NCBI GenBank assembly: GCA_003956705.1
Contig: QZCP01000434.1
Location: forward strand, 190,484-254,483
DNA length: 64,000 nt
From: Brevipalpus yothersi
Lineage: Eukaryota; Arthropoda; Arachnida; Trombidiformes; Tenuipalpidae
Reading direction: 5' to 3'
Shown: positions 15,001-30,000 of the stretch, in pieces
Layout of the letters: every line of letters begins with the position of its first letter
Position numbering within the stretch: position 1 is the first letter of the stretch
Made by a program: the position numbers and the translations under genes
Notes under the pieces: generated by a model
The model's database searches: none
Seen by the model: the letters and a program-made list of their open reading frames with translations, nothing else
What the model was told of the DNA's origin: nothing

Positions 15001-18000
15001 ATGAATCCATTCCTGAGATCAATAAACAAAAGCCTAAAAAGAAGAGAGTACCAAAGAAGAAAGAGTTTGAAGGAATACAAACTGAGGATACATCCAGAGA
15101 TGGAGATGCACACACTGATGTTGAAGTGGAGAAAACCATGTCTGAGATTAAGCTTCCAACATCAGATGATCAAGACCTTCCATCAGTTACCGAACCTTTC
15201 AAAAAGCCATCTGATGAAATCGAGATCAAGGTTGGCTCGAAAAAAGTGAAGAAAACTAAATCAAAGCTGACAAAAGAAATTGATGAAGAGAAGGAGAAAG
15301 ATGATCAGATGGATGTTGAGCTGATGGACTCACAAGTAACAATTCAAACTCACTCTCAAGAGGTAGAAGAAACTCCGAGATATCAAGAATCTGTGGAAGC
15401 TAAAAAATCAGACGAACAACAACCTCAGGAAGAAGAAACTTTGACACTAGAATCGGGAGTTGTGAAGAAAGTGAAAAAGAAAAAAGATATTCCGAAAAAA
15501 GTCGAAGATTCTAAGCTCGATCAGCCTTCTGGAAAAGAAGATATTCTGGAGAAAAAACCAGATGAACAAATTGTTGCTCATCTTGAAGGTGCAGATCTAC
15601 ATCAGCCTGAGATTTCAGAGACTATTATCTTCAAAGGAAATGAGATGATTGTTCAAACAACTGCTCAGATGATACCAAGTGAGGACAATCAAGAGCAATC
15701 TCTAGTTGATGCTACCATCAGAAAGCCAGAAAGATCAGATCAATCAATTGAGATCACCAGCATTGCTCAACCAAAAGAGAAGAGTGATATAACTGATGGA
15801 AGAGGAGAACTCGAAATAGATGTTGAAACTGAAAGCGAAGGTCGTCCAATCGAATTGCTATCGGAAGAAATTCCTAAGCATAAAAAAACAATTGAGCTAG
15901 AAAAGAAAGTGAGTGATTCAGGAGAAGTTCCTGACGAGAAGACCAAAAAGGTTCCGGAGATTGAAAAAGTCCTCAAAAAGAAGAAAAAGGTTCCCAAAGA
16001 GAAATCTTTGACTTCTGAGGCTCAACCTGAAGATTCAGAACATCCTTCAGAGGAACAGCCAAGCTCTCAGGAGACTGTAACAGCTTTGACTGATGCTGGT
16101 GAAAAATATCAACCCGAAATCATCGAGGAAGTTGTTTTCTTACAAAATGAGCTGGTTATCAAGACTCAAGCTTACATCAATGAAGAACTGGTGAAAGATC
16201 AGGAGAAAGTTACACTGATCTCTGATGAACTGAAAGAAGAGTTTGAAGAACCTCAACAGATTACCTTGATCTCAAAGCCTGAAGATAAGAAGGAAGAAGA
16301 ATCACAAATCCCATCAGAGGTCCATGAATCATTTGACGAAACTGTCGAATCTACTCCACATACTGTAACATCTCCTTGCCGAATAACTGAGGCTAGGCCT
16401 GACTCTGTTAGAGATGAAATCATCAATGAGATGAGACCAGAAATCAGAGAGACAGAAGAAGACAAAGTAGAGTATGATGTCAAGATTGATCAACCAGTAC
16501 TCGAAAAACTTCGACCATCATTAGATTCGCGACAAACCATCGTCATATCTGAAGCAATTCCAACAGAAAAAGAGAAAGATCTTATTGAAGGCCAAGTGCC
16601 TTCCAAATCTGTGACTCCAATCATCGAGAGTTCGACAAAAACTCAACCAGAGTCTTCCGAGATAGCTTCTTTGGGTGATGTTGGAACTCTGATGACGGAT
16701 ACAGCTTATAGTGAATTGTCATCAAAGCAAGCTATAAGTGTGCAAGAAAGCATTACAATCAGCAAGGAAGAGGAAGTAACAATCTCGAAGGACCGACAAC
16801 CTAGAAAAGCAATCAAAAAACAAGAGATTCACGAGAAAAGAACAGTGTCTATGGAGCGAAGACAACTTCTTGAAAGTGCTGGTGAAATCATCGGAACAAT
16901 CGAGTCAGTGGAGGAATCCTCATCTAGCATTGTGATGACTGAAACATCAGACATCAGAGCCCAGCAGCCTCTGGAGCTCGAAGGTAAGTTGCAAATTGAT
17001 ATTCCTTCTAAACAGGTACTTGATGAAACAAATGATATACCAACGAGTTATCATGTGATGGCTTGTGATATTACGGCTCTTGAAATCGAGAAAAGTACTA
17101 TTGAAGATGAAATACCAAAGCCTAGATCTGCTGAGAAAAGTCTCCAGCCAATCTTAGCTAAATCAATCGAAGAACAGGAAGTTTTAGATAGCCATGGTCA
17201 AGTAAAAAGTGAAATAAAGCAGGAGGATGTAGCAACTGTTGAGACTAATGCTGAAGACAAATTACGTATATCCAGCACTATGATCCCAACAACTTCTGGC
17301 GAGGAATTAGAAGAAACTACAACAGAGCTCCCAAGGAGAGAAAAATCGAAAATAAGCAAAGAAACCAGAGAACATAGGCCACTATCAGTAGATAGACATC
17401 ATACTCTTGATGCTGAGACAGAAACACCAAAAGATCGATTAGATGAGCAAAAAGCTGAGATACAGATCCCTGAAGAGATCGCGAAGCTTGTTAAAGAAGA
17501 TGTAGCCCTGGTCTCAGAGGGGAGTATTGAGGTGAGCAAACCTCTAGAAGATATGGTCCCATCATCGAGGAGGGTAGAAATTCCAGGTTCCTTGACCGTA
17601 ACAGAGATTCAGTCGTCAGAGAGAGAAGATCGGATGCCTATTGAAAGTATGAAAGAAGCTCTTGCTCCATCTGAATTGGAATCAAATCTATCACATTTGC
17701 CTGGAATATCTGATATGGTTCTGGGTGAACAAGAGGGTTCATTCAGACCAGATCTTCCAGAACAACAACAAGTGACAACGGAGATCGGGAAACTCCATGC
17801 TCTAGAAGTGAAGAGTGTAGAAGGTATGGATTCATCTGTTACTACCGAAGCAACTGAGATTCCTGATTCAAGGAAAATTGAAGAATCGCGAGAAGAACGT
17901 GAGCTCAAATCACTGAGTGTGGAAGAGAATTCTCACCTTGAAAAGGAAAAAGAACAGGATCTTATTAGACCTGAAGTTGAAATCCCTAAAATAAATTTGG

Positions 18001-21000
18001 GTGATCAAGAAGCAGTACAGTCTTCCATCAGTCAACCACTAGATTCTACCAGTGATATGGCTCCAACGTTAGATCTTCCCGGAGACCAGGCATCTACAAG
18101 TCTAGTTGATCAGTTGACTAAGGAAATACAGATCAGTCAATCTCTTGATTCAACCCAAGACATTGTAGCAGAAGAGGATAAAAAACCATCGAAAGCCGAT
18201 GAAACTCTGGAAGAAACTGTTTTGCCAGAAGTTGAGCAAGCAATGTTTGGTGAGAAAGAGCAAGATATTGAAGTCAAAACAAAACTCAAAAAGCCTAAAG
18301 GTAGACCTGAGTTGAGGAAGAAAAGAGGTTTGTCCATTGAGAGACCTCAAATAATGGAAAGTGAGAGAGAGACAGATAAACCAATTTTAGATTTGAAACC
18401 AGCTACAGCAAGATCTGAAACGATTCCTGATAAAAAGAGCCTCTTTGTCGAAGAAATACAACAGTTAGAAAGTGAAAAAGAGAAGCCTATCCGAGAAATA
18501 CCTACTGAAAGTTTGGAAGCAGTTAGTGAGGATAAGATGCAACAAGCTCTGATAATTTCCACCATTGAACACAATCAGACAGAGAAGAAATTCACTAATT
18601 TACTCGACAAAGAAGCTAAACCATCAACACAATTAGACACAATATCAGCAATAGGAATAGATGAAACAGTCCCACTCGAAACTGAAGTATCTCATGAGAC
18701 TAAGATCGAAGGATCTCAAGTAAAATCAATCATTGAAGATCGTGAAAATAAATCAATTTCATTGCGAGATGATATTCTTTTCGAGGCAGAATCCTTGCTC
18801 ATGGAAGGGTCTCTAGTTACCTCAGCAGGAGATTCTGAATTAATTCCAGCTCTTGCAAGAGTAATAAGTGAGATTCAATCGCTTGATTCCACCTCAGTCC
18901 TGGATGAAGAGCGATTTGACAATTCGGAGAAACTAATACCCGATCTTAGCGAGAGCACTTCTGTAATTGCTTCAGTTACCTCCATCGGAGTTAATGAACG
19001 AGAGCAAATTGGTATTTTCGAGAAACAGTCGGAGTTAGCAGAACAGTCTTTTGACCATGTATCACCATTGCAAATTTCATCTTGTGTGCCTGGCGAAATG
19101 GAAAGCAATCTAGAAGCAACTGAACTCCCAGATGAGCACATAATCGAGGGGGAAATTTTCGATACGCATCAAATTCCAGGCCAGGTTGCCATTAATCAGC
19201 CTCTTGACTCGACTAGCGAAGTAAGACCTGGAGATGTTCCGATTGCGAAAGCTGGGAAGGAATTCGATGAGTTTACTTCACTTGGAATGGATCAAATTCT
19301 TGTTGGTGAGAAAGAGCAAGAGATTGAAGTAAAAACAAAACACAAGAAGCCCAGAGGTAGACCAGAGTTACGGAAGAAGAGAAGTCTGTCAATTGAGAGA
19401 CCTCAGATAATGGAAAGTGAAAGGGAAACTGATAAACCAGAACTTAAGCTCAGGCCATCTATAGCAAGTTCTGACATTGTTACAGATAAGACAAGCATTT
19501 CAATTGAGGATAGGCAGCCTTTTGAGATAAGTAAAGAAACTTCAATCGAAGAATTCTCTATGATGAGCGCTGAAACAGTCGATGATCATAAGCAAAACGA
19601 AGCTTTACTTGTCTCTGTCACTGATCAGGGACAGAAAGAGGAACAGATCATTAGCTCAAGGCCAGAAGGAGAAAAATATACTACAGAATTTGATTCGATG
19701 AGCAGCATTCTTGTTCGTGAGAGTGTACCATTTGAAACAGAATTAATCAGTACCAGTGACTCTACTGAGATCAAGCCTTCTGAGACCACTGGAGAACGAG
19801 ACAAAAAATCGATCTCGATCATCAGCAACATTCCTTTGGACACTGAATCAATGCTAGAAGTTATCAAACATGAGGCAAAGTCTATTGAGATTAACCTTAT
19901 CACTAATGAAGCTAAGATTCTACAAAGTGTTGAAACACTCGATTCATCAAAAAGAACTGAACAAGAAGAGGTTGAATCTTTTAGTTCGACAATAGCACTC
20001 AGTGAGTCTGTTCATCGAGGAGTATCAGTCACTTCCATCGCTTTGAATGAGAGAGAAAGGATTGAAGCAAGTGATATTTTCACCGATATTGCTCATGGAT
20101 CTTTGGATTTCATGATTCCTCTCAATGTTGATTCTCATGGCCCACTTGATAGCGAAAAAAGTGTTGAGATAGTTGATCTAGCAATAATCCACACATCTGA
20201 CACTACTGTAACGCACGAGATTTCGGTAGACACTGAGATCAATCAACCCTTAGATTCGTCTAGCAAAATCACTCCAGAAATGATTAAATCTGCTGAGGCT
20301 CAGAAAACGTTAGATGAAATGTCTTGTCTGGCAACAGATCAAATATATCCCGGTGAAAAAGAACTAGAGATCGAAGTGAAAACAAAAATCAAAAAACCTA
20401 GAGGTAGACCAGAGTTACGGAAGAAGAGAAGTTTGTCCATTGAGAGACCTCAGATAATGGAAAGTGAAAGGGAAACTGATAAACCAGAACTTAAGCTAAA
20501 GCCATCAGTAGCAAGTTCTGACATCGTTACAGACAAAACAAGCGTTTCTGTGGAGGATAGGCAGCATTTTGAGAATGAGAGGGATACATATATTGAAGAA
20601 TCTGACAGATTAAGTGGGAGAGCGATAAGAGACTTCAGTCAGCAGGAGGCTATTCTAGTCTCTACAATTGACCAACAACAGAGAGAAGAACCCATCCTCA
20701 AACCATCGAGTAGAAAAGAGGAGTCGAGTGTTGATTTTAGCTCAATGCTAGGTATCGATGTGAATGAAATGGTTGCTTTGGAAAGCATATCATCTCAAAT
20801 ATATGAGACCGATAGGACGCAAGCCTCTGATACTACCGAGAGACGAGAGAGCAAACCAATCTCAGTCCTCGATCACATGTCCTTAGAGGGTGAATCAGAA
20901 TTAGACCATCACAAAATGGAAACAAAATCTAGTGAAATCGATCTTATTCCAGTTGAAGCACAGATAGTTGGAGATATTCAAGCGCTTGATAATCTCGAGT

Positions 21001-24000
21001 TAGTTGAGAAGCAGGATGAGCAAACACAAGAATCTATCAGTATATTGGATGATTCGCTCCGTCAAGCAACCTCAGTTGAAACCATTATTCCAGCTGAGAG
21101 CGATAAGATTGATGCGAATGAGATGACTTTCGATGTTGCTCAAAAATCTCAGGAATCTCTTCCCTCGCTGCACGTTAATGCTCAGATGACAATGGAAAAG
21201 GAGAAGAGGGTTGATATAGAGAATCTTCCAGTAAGCCATGAGTCAGAAAGTACGATAGCTCAAACCTCCACAAGTGAGATAGGCATCAATCAGCCACTCG
21301 ATTCAGCCAGTGAGATAACACCTGAGGGAATCAAACTTGTTGAAGCTGATGAGAGGCTGGATGAATCATCTCCTCTTCTCTTGGATCAGGTTCATCTAGG
21401 AGAGAAGGAAGAAGAGATCGAAGTTAAAACTAAACGAAAGAAAGTTAAAGGTAGACCTGAGTTACGGAAGAAGAGAAGTTTGTCAATTGAGAGACCTCAG
21501 ATAATGGAAAGTGAAAGGGAAACTGATAAACCAGAACTTGAGCTCAGGCCATCTACAGCAAGTTCTGACATTGTTACAGATAAGACAAGCATTTCAGTCG
21601 AGGAAAAACGGCCTCTCGAAATCGAGAAAGATACACCGATCGAGAAAATCATCTCAGCTAGTGCTGAAACTGTTGATGATCACCTTCAACATCAAGCTCT
21701 TCTGATCTCAACAACTGATCAGCAACAGAAAGAAGAACATATTGTTGAACCAGAGAGCCGAGAAGAGAGATTGACAGTAAATATTGACTCAAATACTGGT
21801 CTTCTAGTTAGTGAAGAGATTCAATTTGAAATCGAATCAACAACAATTAGTGAACTCGTAGCAATCGAGCCTTCTGAGGAAACTGAAGAGCGGGAAAATA
21901 AATCAATCTCTGTGATAGATGATATTACTCTTGATAGCGATTCTAGATTAGAAATCCCTAAAACCGGCATCAAAACCAGTGAGATAAATCTCATCCTAAC
22001 TGAGGCACAGATAGTTGGAGATATTCAAGCGCTTGATGATCTCGAGGATGTTGAGAAGCGAATAGAAGAAACACAAAAGTCCATCGGTAAGTTGGACGAT
22101 TCTCTTCTACAAGCACCTTCAGTTGGAACCATTATTCCGAATGAGAGCGATAAAATTGATAAGAATGAGACTCCCATCGATGTTGCTCAAAAATCTCAGG
22201 ACTCTCTTGCTTCACTAAGCATTGATGCTCATCTGACAATTGAGAAAGAGAAAAGTGTTGAGTTAGGAGATCTCCTAGAGAGTCATAAGTCAGAAAGCGA
22301 AATCGAACATACCTCCATAGGCGAGACAGGTATCAATCAGCCACTCGATTCAGCTAGTGAGATTACTCCCGAGAAAATCAAAATTGTTGAAGCTGATAAG
22401 AGATTAAATGAATCTTCGCCTCTAGTTTTGGACCAGATACATCCCGGTGAGAGAGAGGAGAATATTGAAGTTAAAACTAAGAGGAAGAAGGTCAAGGGGA
22501 GACCAGAGCTACGAAAACAACGAAGTCTATCTATTGAGAGACCACAGATTATGGAAACTGAGACTGATATCGAGGGTAAATTCAAACCAAAAGTATCAAG
22601 TGCTTGTCAAACATTCATAGTGCCTAAACAATCAATGCACACTGGTGATTCTTTCGGTTCTTATGATACCTCTGAGCTCGGTGCACCTACTTCCAAGTCG
22701 GGTGGTTACAGACCTCTATCCGAAACTATTGACTCGACTGTTCAACCAGAGTCTTGTGATGTGATGCGTAAAGAAATTTCGGATAGGGTAGAAGTGATAA
22801 CTCCACATGTCTTTGAGGCATCTATGCCTGAAAAGTCAGAAGATGTGCCAGCACTGGAGGAGAAAATCAAACGGAAAAAGCTCAAGAAACAAACGGAAAA
22901 AGAGCTGTCCGAAACTCCCAAACCTCTGATCTCAGAATCTCCGGAAGAAATTAGCGAGGGTATTCCTGAGATATCAGAAACCAATGCTACAAAGAAGAAA
23001 GTCCATAAGTCAAAGCGACCTAAGCCGAAGGGTGAAGATTCAATAGACCAGCAGTTCCTTGTGCCTGAAAGTGAAGAGAGTGAAACACAGATCCCTATTC
23101 AATCTGTTAAGCCAGTTGGAATCGTTCATAAGTTCAAACGAGTAGGTGATAACATCATTTGCGTTGAGACAGAGTCAGTTATTGTCGATGGTGCTATAGT
23201 TGAAATGACTACAGAGAAAGCTCAGCCACAAGTTCAGGAGGATAGAGAAAATGCAATCAGAATTGAAGAAATCCTATCTGATCAATCTGATCTCGTATCA
23301 GATACTCTTCCTGATTCTGTTGAACAGCCAGAAAAAGTTCAAGAGCTCAGTGAGAAAGGTGAGAGTAATAAAATTGAAGCTCTCATTCTAGATAGCCTGA
23401 TAGTTGAATCAGCACAGGATCAAGAAGAAATTCTTGAAAATACAGTCAAAATTCCAGAACAGAAGACGAAACCTAAATTTTCTGATCGATTCGATGATGA
23501 TCTTGTGGAAGTTGACATCGTAACAAGCTCTGTTGATGAGACTATGCCAATCGGTAGTATTCCACAGGAGAGTATTATGAAACCAGAAACTATTGAGGAA
23601 GTCAATGTTGAGGGATCTGAACCAATCAGAAGCGTTACAAAGCTGCCTCCTGAAACTAATGAGGAAGAAGTTACTGAAATCACAGCATCAAATGAAGTCC
23701 CCAAACAGAGAAAGCAAAAGAAAAAACCAAAACTAGCATCGCAAACAACTCCAATGACAGCAAGAGACACTTCAATAGATATTCAAACTAAACCTGAGAC
23801 ACTGCAACAAGCAGGAAAAACTTCTGAGGAAATTCCAGAGAAAGATTTCATTGTTGATGAAATTCTGTCCTCGAAGATTCCCAAGAAAAGAAAGATCCTA
23901 GAAAAGGGTGAAAAATCTTCTGAGTATCATGAGGTTGAGCATACAGCTGGAGACTCTCTAGCTAAAGTAGATTCGCCAGTACATCGCGAAGGCTTAAAAC

Positions 24001-27000
24001 CTCAACATGGAGATTCGATTTCAGAAGAGAGGGAGAGATATCCTCTCGTTGAAAGCAAATCTTCCGATGAGTGTGAAAAAGTTATGAAGAGAGGAGATGA
24101 AGATAAATTGACTTCCGAGGTTGAAGTTGAGCAACCCATGTTGAAAGGAGATGCTATGATGGAGGAAAAGATTCGAAGTGAAAAGCTAGCTGATGATTCA
24201 CAATCTTTTGCTGAGGGACCAGATGAAAAGAAAAGACCTGTAGAGGGAGAAACTTTGATCGTAGAAGGTGGAGTTCTGAAAAAATTGAGAGAAAAGAAAA
24301 CTGTGAAGAAAAAGAGAGCAGATGAAATGGATTCTGACCAGCTTGTTAGTGGAGAAATTTTGGAGCCACTGAAGGCTCCAACTGAGTTGATTGCTCCTCT
24401 TCCTGAAGGCGCAATTCTCAGTCAACCTGAAATCTCAGAGACTGTTGTCTTTGAGGAGAATCAGATGATTATTCGAACGAAAGCTCAGGTAATTCCAACG
24501 GATGATGAGAAGCTGAAACAAGTTGTGAAGGTAGCAATCGAGAAGCCTGAAAAACCAGACCAGATAGATGATGTGGATGCAAAGAGTGAAGATCGTCCGA
24601 TTGAATTGATAAGCGAAGAAACACCTAAGCATGAAGAAACAATTGGACAAGAGAGAAAAATAGATGATACGAGAGGAGTTTCTGATGAGAAGAAGGAATT
24701 AAAACCAGAACATGAAAAAGTTCTCAAGAAGAAGAAAAAGAAAGAGGTTCTCAAGAAGGAAAAACCAGAATCTTTGGCTCAACTCGAAGAGATGGGACAG
24801 CCTCTGGACACACAGCCAAGTTCTCAAGATTTTATGCCAGCATTACCTGATGCTGCTCAACAATATCAACCAGAGATCACTGAGGAAGTTGTTTTCACAC
24901 AGAATGAGCTGGTTGTTCAGACACAAGCTCACATCATTCCAATAGCTCTTGATGATGAACAGCAGATTGTTGCTCTTTCCAAAAAATCGGTTGAAAGACC
25001 AGAGCAACCTGTCGATATAACTTCGAATGCTGAGCTTAAGAAGAGAGAAGATGCAGAAGATACTAGCATTGAGATTGATGTAGTAGCTGAGAGTGACAAA
25101 AAACCTATTGAACTCGAGTCTAAAGAAGTTATGAAAGCTCCAGTGTTCCAGGAAACGCTAGAAGTGATCAAGACACCAGATAGCCAAGAGACTGGTGCAA
25201 CAGTTTCAGACGAAACCATCGCTGAAGAAAAGCCCAAGAAGACCAAGAAGAAAGTTCCAAAGAAAAAGCCTGATGTTGGTGAATTAGAAACTGAACAATT
25301 GCAGAAGATTGAAGATGGAATCATCCAGCCTGTCCCTGAAACACTCCATAAACCCCTTCCTGATAAGGAGAAGATCGAAAAGCCTGTTGAGGATACTGAT
25401 TTGATCCTTCAAGAGAAGCTTGTTGAAGAAGAAACAATGGATTCCACAACTGTTCCTGAATCTGACAAAATACTCGATACTCTGAAGCCTGAAGAGATCG
25501 AGATCTCTCAGCTTCCTATCGAAAAGCAAGAGGAATTGAAGATGAAAAAGTTAAAGAAAAAGAAGAAACCTTTAACAGGCGAGTCCGAGATTGTTATATC
25601 ACAGCCTGTTGAAGATGAGAAAATAATCAGAGCACAAGAAGGTGCAATCTCTCTACCTGAGGGAATGATTGAAGATCTTAGTCAACCTATCGACAAGGAT
25701 AAGGAGATGTCAAAAATCAAAGTGAAAATTACAACCAAAAAACTGAAATCCAAAAAGCAAGGACCAGGAGAAATTGTAATCGAAACTAGAAGTGGTGAGC
25801 AAGTGGATATTGAGGTTCTCACATCTTTGGGCAAGGGTTCAATAGATATTCAATCAGTGGAGACCACAGAACAACCTCAGTATCGAGAATCAATTGATAT
25901 GGAGAAGAAACCAGATGAAGACAACAAGCTAATCGAAGAAGAAACTTTGATTCTAGAAGGTGGAGTTCTGAAAAAGTTGGAAGAAAAGAAGAAAATTGTA
26001 AAGCCAAAGAGAGTGGAAGAACTTGAGACTAATCAGCCTGTCCAAGGAGAAATTTTGGAGCTGAAGACTCCAGTTGAGCTGATTGTACCTTTTCCTGAAG
26101 GTGAAGTTCTTAATCAACCACATATTTCAGAGGCCGTTATTTGCGAGGAGAATGAGATGATCATCCGAACAACGGCTCAAGTGAGACAGATGGGTGATGA
26201 GGAACTGCAGCAAATTGATGAAGCAATGATTCAGGTGCGAAGAAGACCAGATCAGCCAATTGAGATTACCAGCCTAGCTCATCCAAAGGAGAAGAGTGAT
26301 ACTGCTGATACAAGAGAAGAACTCGAGATCGATCTAGACGCCAAAAGTAAACATCAACCGATCGAATTGTCTTCAGAAAAAATTCCACAAAAGTCAGAGA
26401 CAATCCAACTGGAGAAGAAAAAAGACGAAATGAAGGTAACTCCTGAAAGTGGCACAGAGCTAGCAGCAGAACTGAAGAAAGTTCTCAAGAAAAAGAAGGT
26501 GCTCAAAAAGAAACAACCAGAATCTCTAATCCAATCAGGAGAAACAGAACAGCCTATAGTCATACAACCAAGTTCTCAAGAAACTGTGTCAGCAATACCT
26601 GATGCTGGTGAAAAATATCAACCCAAAATCATAGAACAAGTCATTTTCACACAAAATGAGCTGGTTGTACAGACTCAGGCTCATATCATTCCTTGCGTGC
26701 AAGATGATGTGAAAATTGATTTCACACCAGGGATTCGTGAGCTAGAACAGATTGTTGATATCACATCTGAAGCCAGAGGTAGAGAAGGACATGATAAAGA
26801 ATACACAGAAATTACTCCTAAACAAAGAGAACAACAGTCTGTAACAATTGAGTCCACCGATTCCAAAATCATGCCTAGCTTCAGCGAGTCCTTAGATATG
26901 ATCAAGCCTGTGAAAGAAAAATCCACTGAACATCTAATTGATGAAGATAAGAAAAAATTGAAGAAAAAGAAGAAAGCTCCAAAGAAAGAGGCTGAGAAGC

Positions 27001-30000
27001 CGATCGAAATCGATTCACAAACCTCTCTCTCTGAGAAAGAGCTGCATGAGGCTGCATCAGATGAATTACTTGATGGAGAAAAAGGGGGTCCACAGACAGT
27101 ACCTGAATCGTTTGACGAAGAGACTGAGGAGGATAAAGATCAGTTGGGTGATGAAATGAAGGGTCCAAAAGCTTCCAAGAGGAAGAAAGTGAAGAAACCT
27201 CAAGATTTGAAAGAGGAAGTAGCAGAAGATAAGTCCTTACAACCATTGGGAGAGACAGAACAAATTGAGATGGAATCGGATGTAATTCTAGAGAAGCCAC
27301 ACAAGATCAGAGATGTTGAAATATTGAAGAAACCAGAAGATCAGGCTCAGGCAACTGTAATTTCCTCGATTGAAGGAATTGGGGTGAAAGAAATACCCAA
27401 AAAGAGGAAGAAGGATAAAGCTCCAGCTCCAGTTGACACATCCATTGAAATAGAAGGAGAAGTGCCTGATGAAGTTAAAGCTCCTTTGGAGAAGGACATC
27501 GGTGAAGATGTTGAAGCTCCAGAAACCGAGATTACCATAAAATCGAAGAAAACTGAGAAAGTCGTGAAAAGAACTGATGCACCAGTCACAGAAGATACTG
27601 TTGAAATTGATATCAAAATGCAGGAAGAGAAAGTACCAATTGAGATAGAGTCTAGTGTTGAAGAGCCACGCTATGTTGAAGATATGGAGTTCATTAAGAA
27701 ACCCAAAGAAGATGAAGAACCACTGGAAGCTGAACTGAGTTCAGAAATCATCGAAGTAACACTGACTGGTGAAACTGTTGTGACAAAAGTCCCGAGAAAA
27801 AAGAAAAAGGACAAAGTTCCAGCTCCTTCTGATGCATCGATTGAGAGGGAAGAAGAAATCTTAGTTAAGGAGGATGATGAGGCCAAGAAGGAAAAGAAAT
27901 TAGCAGAAACTGAAGTAACTATCAAGTCAAAGAAGACAAGAAAAGATGAGGAAGAATTGAAGCTCCGGAAACCAGATGATGAACAAATTGATATTGAAAT
28001 TACCACTCAAGAAAAGAAAATATCACTTGGAATTGAATCTAGTGCTGTATCTGAGAAGCCTAGGCATCTTGAGAATCTAGAGATGACCAGAAAACCGGAA
28101 GAAGAGAAAGAACTTATCACAGATGAGTCTATCTCCATCAAAACACCTCAAGACAAAAAATTGAAGAGAAAATCTGGTGAAGAAGATAAAGAAGAACTTC
28201 TTGATAAAAAAGATATTCCAGTTGACATTCACTCAAAGAAGACAGATGAGATACCCAAATTCCATGGAGAGGTAGAAAAACAAAAAGAGCCAGTAGAACT
28301 AACCTCTGTGGACACTGAACCAAAGATTCTTGATAAAACAGAATCTACAGATATTATCATCCCAGGAGAAACTGTGATATCAAAAGTTCCTAGAAAGAAG
28401 AAGAAAGCTAAATTCCCAGCTGACGCATCTGATGAGATCGATCGGGAGCAGATTACAGACAAAACTGTTGTATCCACTGATGAGCATGTAGATCAGTATC
28501 CTGAAGGCGCAAAGGTTACGAAGAAAAAGGAAAAAGTCAAGGTGTTAAAAGATGAAGAAATTGATCAATTGACTCTTGATTCCGCTGAAACTATCCCAGC
28601 TGAGGAAGTTGAGAAACAAGAGGAAGCCGATCTCAAGGAAACTCATCTCCCAGGTCTGGGAGATGAAAAGCCACTGGAAGAAGAATCTATCCGAATTGAA
28701 TCAGGGATTGAGAAAAAATTGAAGAAGAAAGAAAAAGCACCTGAAAAGAAGAAGCCTGAAGAAGGAAAAATACCTGAATATGTCGATGAAGAGAGAGTCT
28801 TGGAAGATAAACTCCCATCTGAACGGATCATAGCAGTACCAGAAGGTATAGAACTTCTCCAACCTGAAACATCTGAGATTGTTTTCGACGAAAACAAAAT
28901 TATTGTTCGCACAAGTGCTCATGTGACCCCGGTTCCTCTCAGCGAAGAGACATCTGACCTGAATAGCGTGGGAATTCAATCAGCTAAAGATCTCAGTCAG
29001 CCTGCCGGTGTGATAAAAGAGATACCAGAGCAAATGGAGGTGAAAATTACGACCAAAAAACTGAAACCCAAGAAACAAGGGCCATTAGAAGAAATTGTAA
29101 TCGAGACTAAAAGTGATGAGCAAGTGGATATTGAACTTCTCACATCTCTGGACATGGGTTCAATGGATATCCAATCAGTGAAGGCCACAGAACAACCTCA
29201 GTATCATGAATCAATTGATATGGAAAAGAAACCAGATGAAGAGGACAAGCCAGTTGAGGAAGAAACTTTGATTCTAGAAGGTGGAGTTCTGAAAAAGTTG
29301 GGAGAAAAGAAGAAAACTGTAAAATCCAAAAAAGTGAAAGAACTTGAAACTGACCAGTCAGTTGATGACCTGAAAGCTCCAATTGAGCTGATTGTTCCTC
29401 TTCCTGAAGGCGCGATTCTTAGTCAACCTGAAATCTCAGAGACTGTTGTCTTTGAGGAGGATCAGATGATTATTCGAACAAGGGTTCAGATGATACCAAC
29501 TGATGATGAGAAGCTGGAACAAGTTGATAAGGTAGCAATCGAGAAGTCTGAGAGACCGGATCAGCCAATCGAGATCACCAGCATTGCTCATCCAAAAGAG
29601 AAGAGTGATACTGATGATACAAGAGAAGAACTCGAGCTTCATGTGGATGCAAAGAGTGAAGATCGTCCGATTGAATTGATAACCGAAGAAACATCCAAGC
29701 ATCCAGAAACAATCGATGTAGAGAATAAAATGGATGATACGGCCAAAGTTCATGAAGGTGAGACAGAACTTGAGAAAGTTCCGAAGAAGAAGAGAAAGAT
29801 TCCGAAGAAGAAACAATCAGAATCTTTAATCCAACCTGGAGAGACAGATCAGCCATCAGAAATACAGCCAGTTTCTCGAGAGACTGTGTCAGCGTTACCT
29901 CATGCTGGTGAACAATACCAACCAGATATCACTGAAGAAATAGTTTTCACTCAAAATGAGCTAGTTGTTAAAACTCAAGCACATGTGATCCCTTGTGTAA

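Noticed and set aside
465..22560. CRISPR-like regular spacing of repeats
   Set aside because: The units are 1-kb protein-coding repeats in a eukaryotic gene, not short direct repeats with unique spacers.
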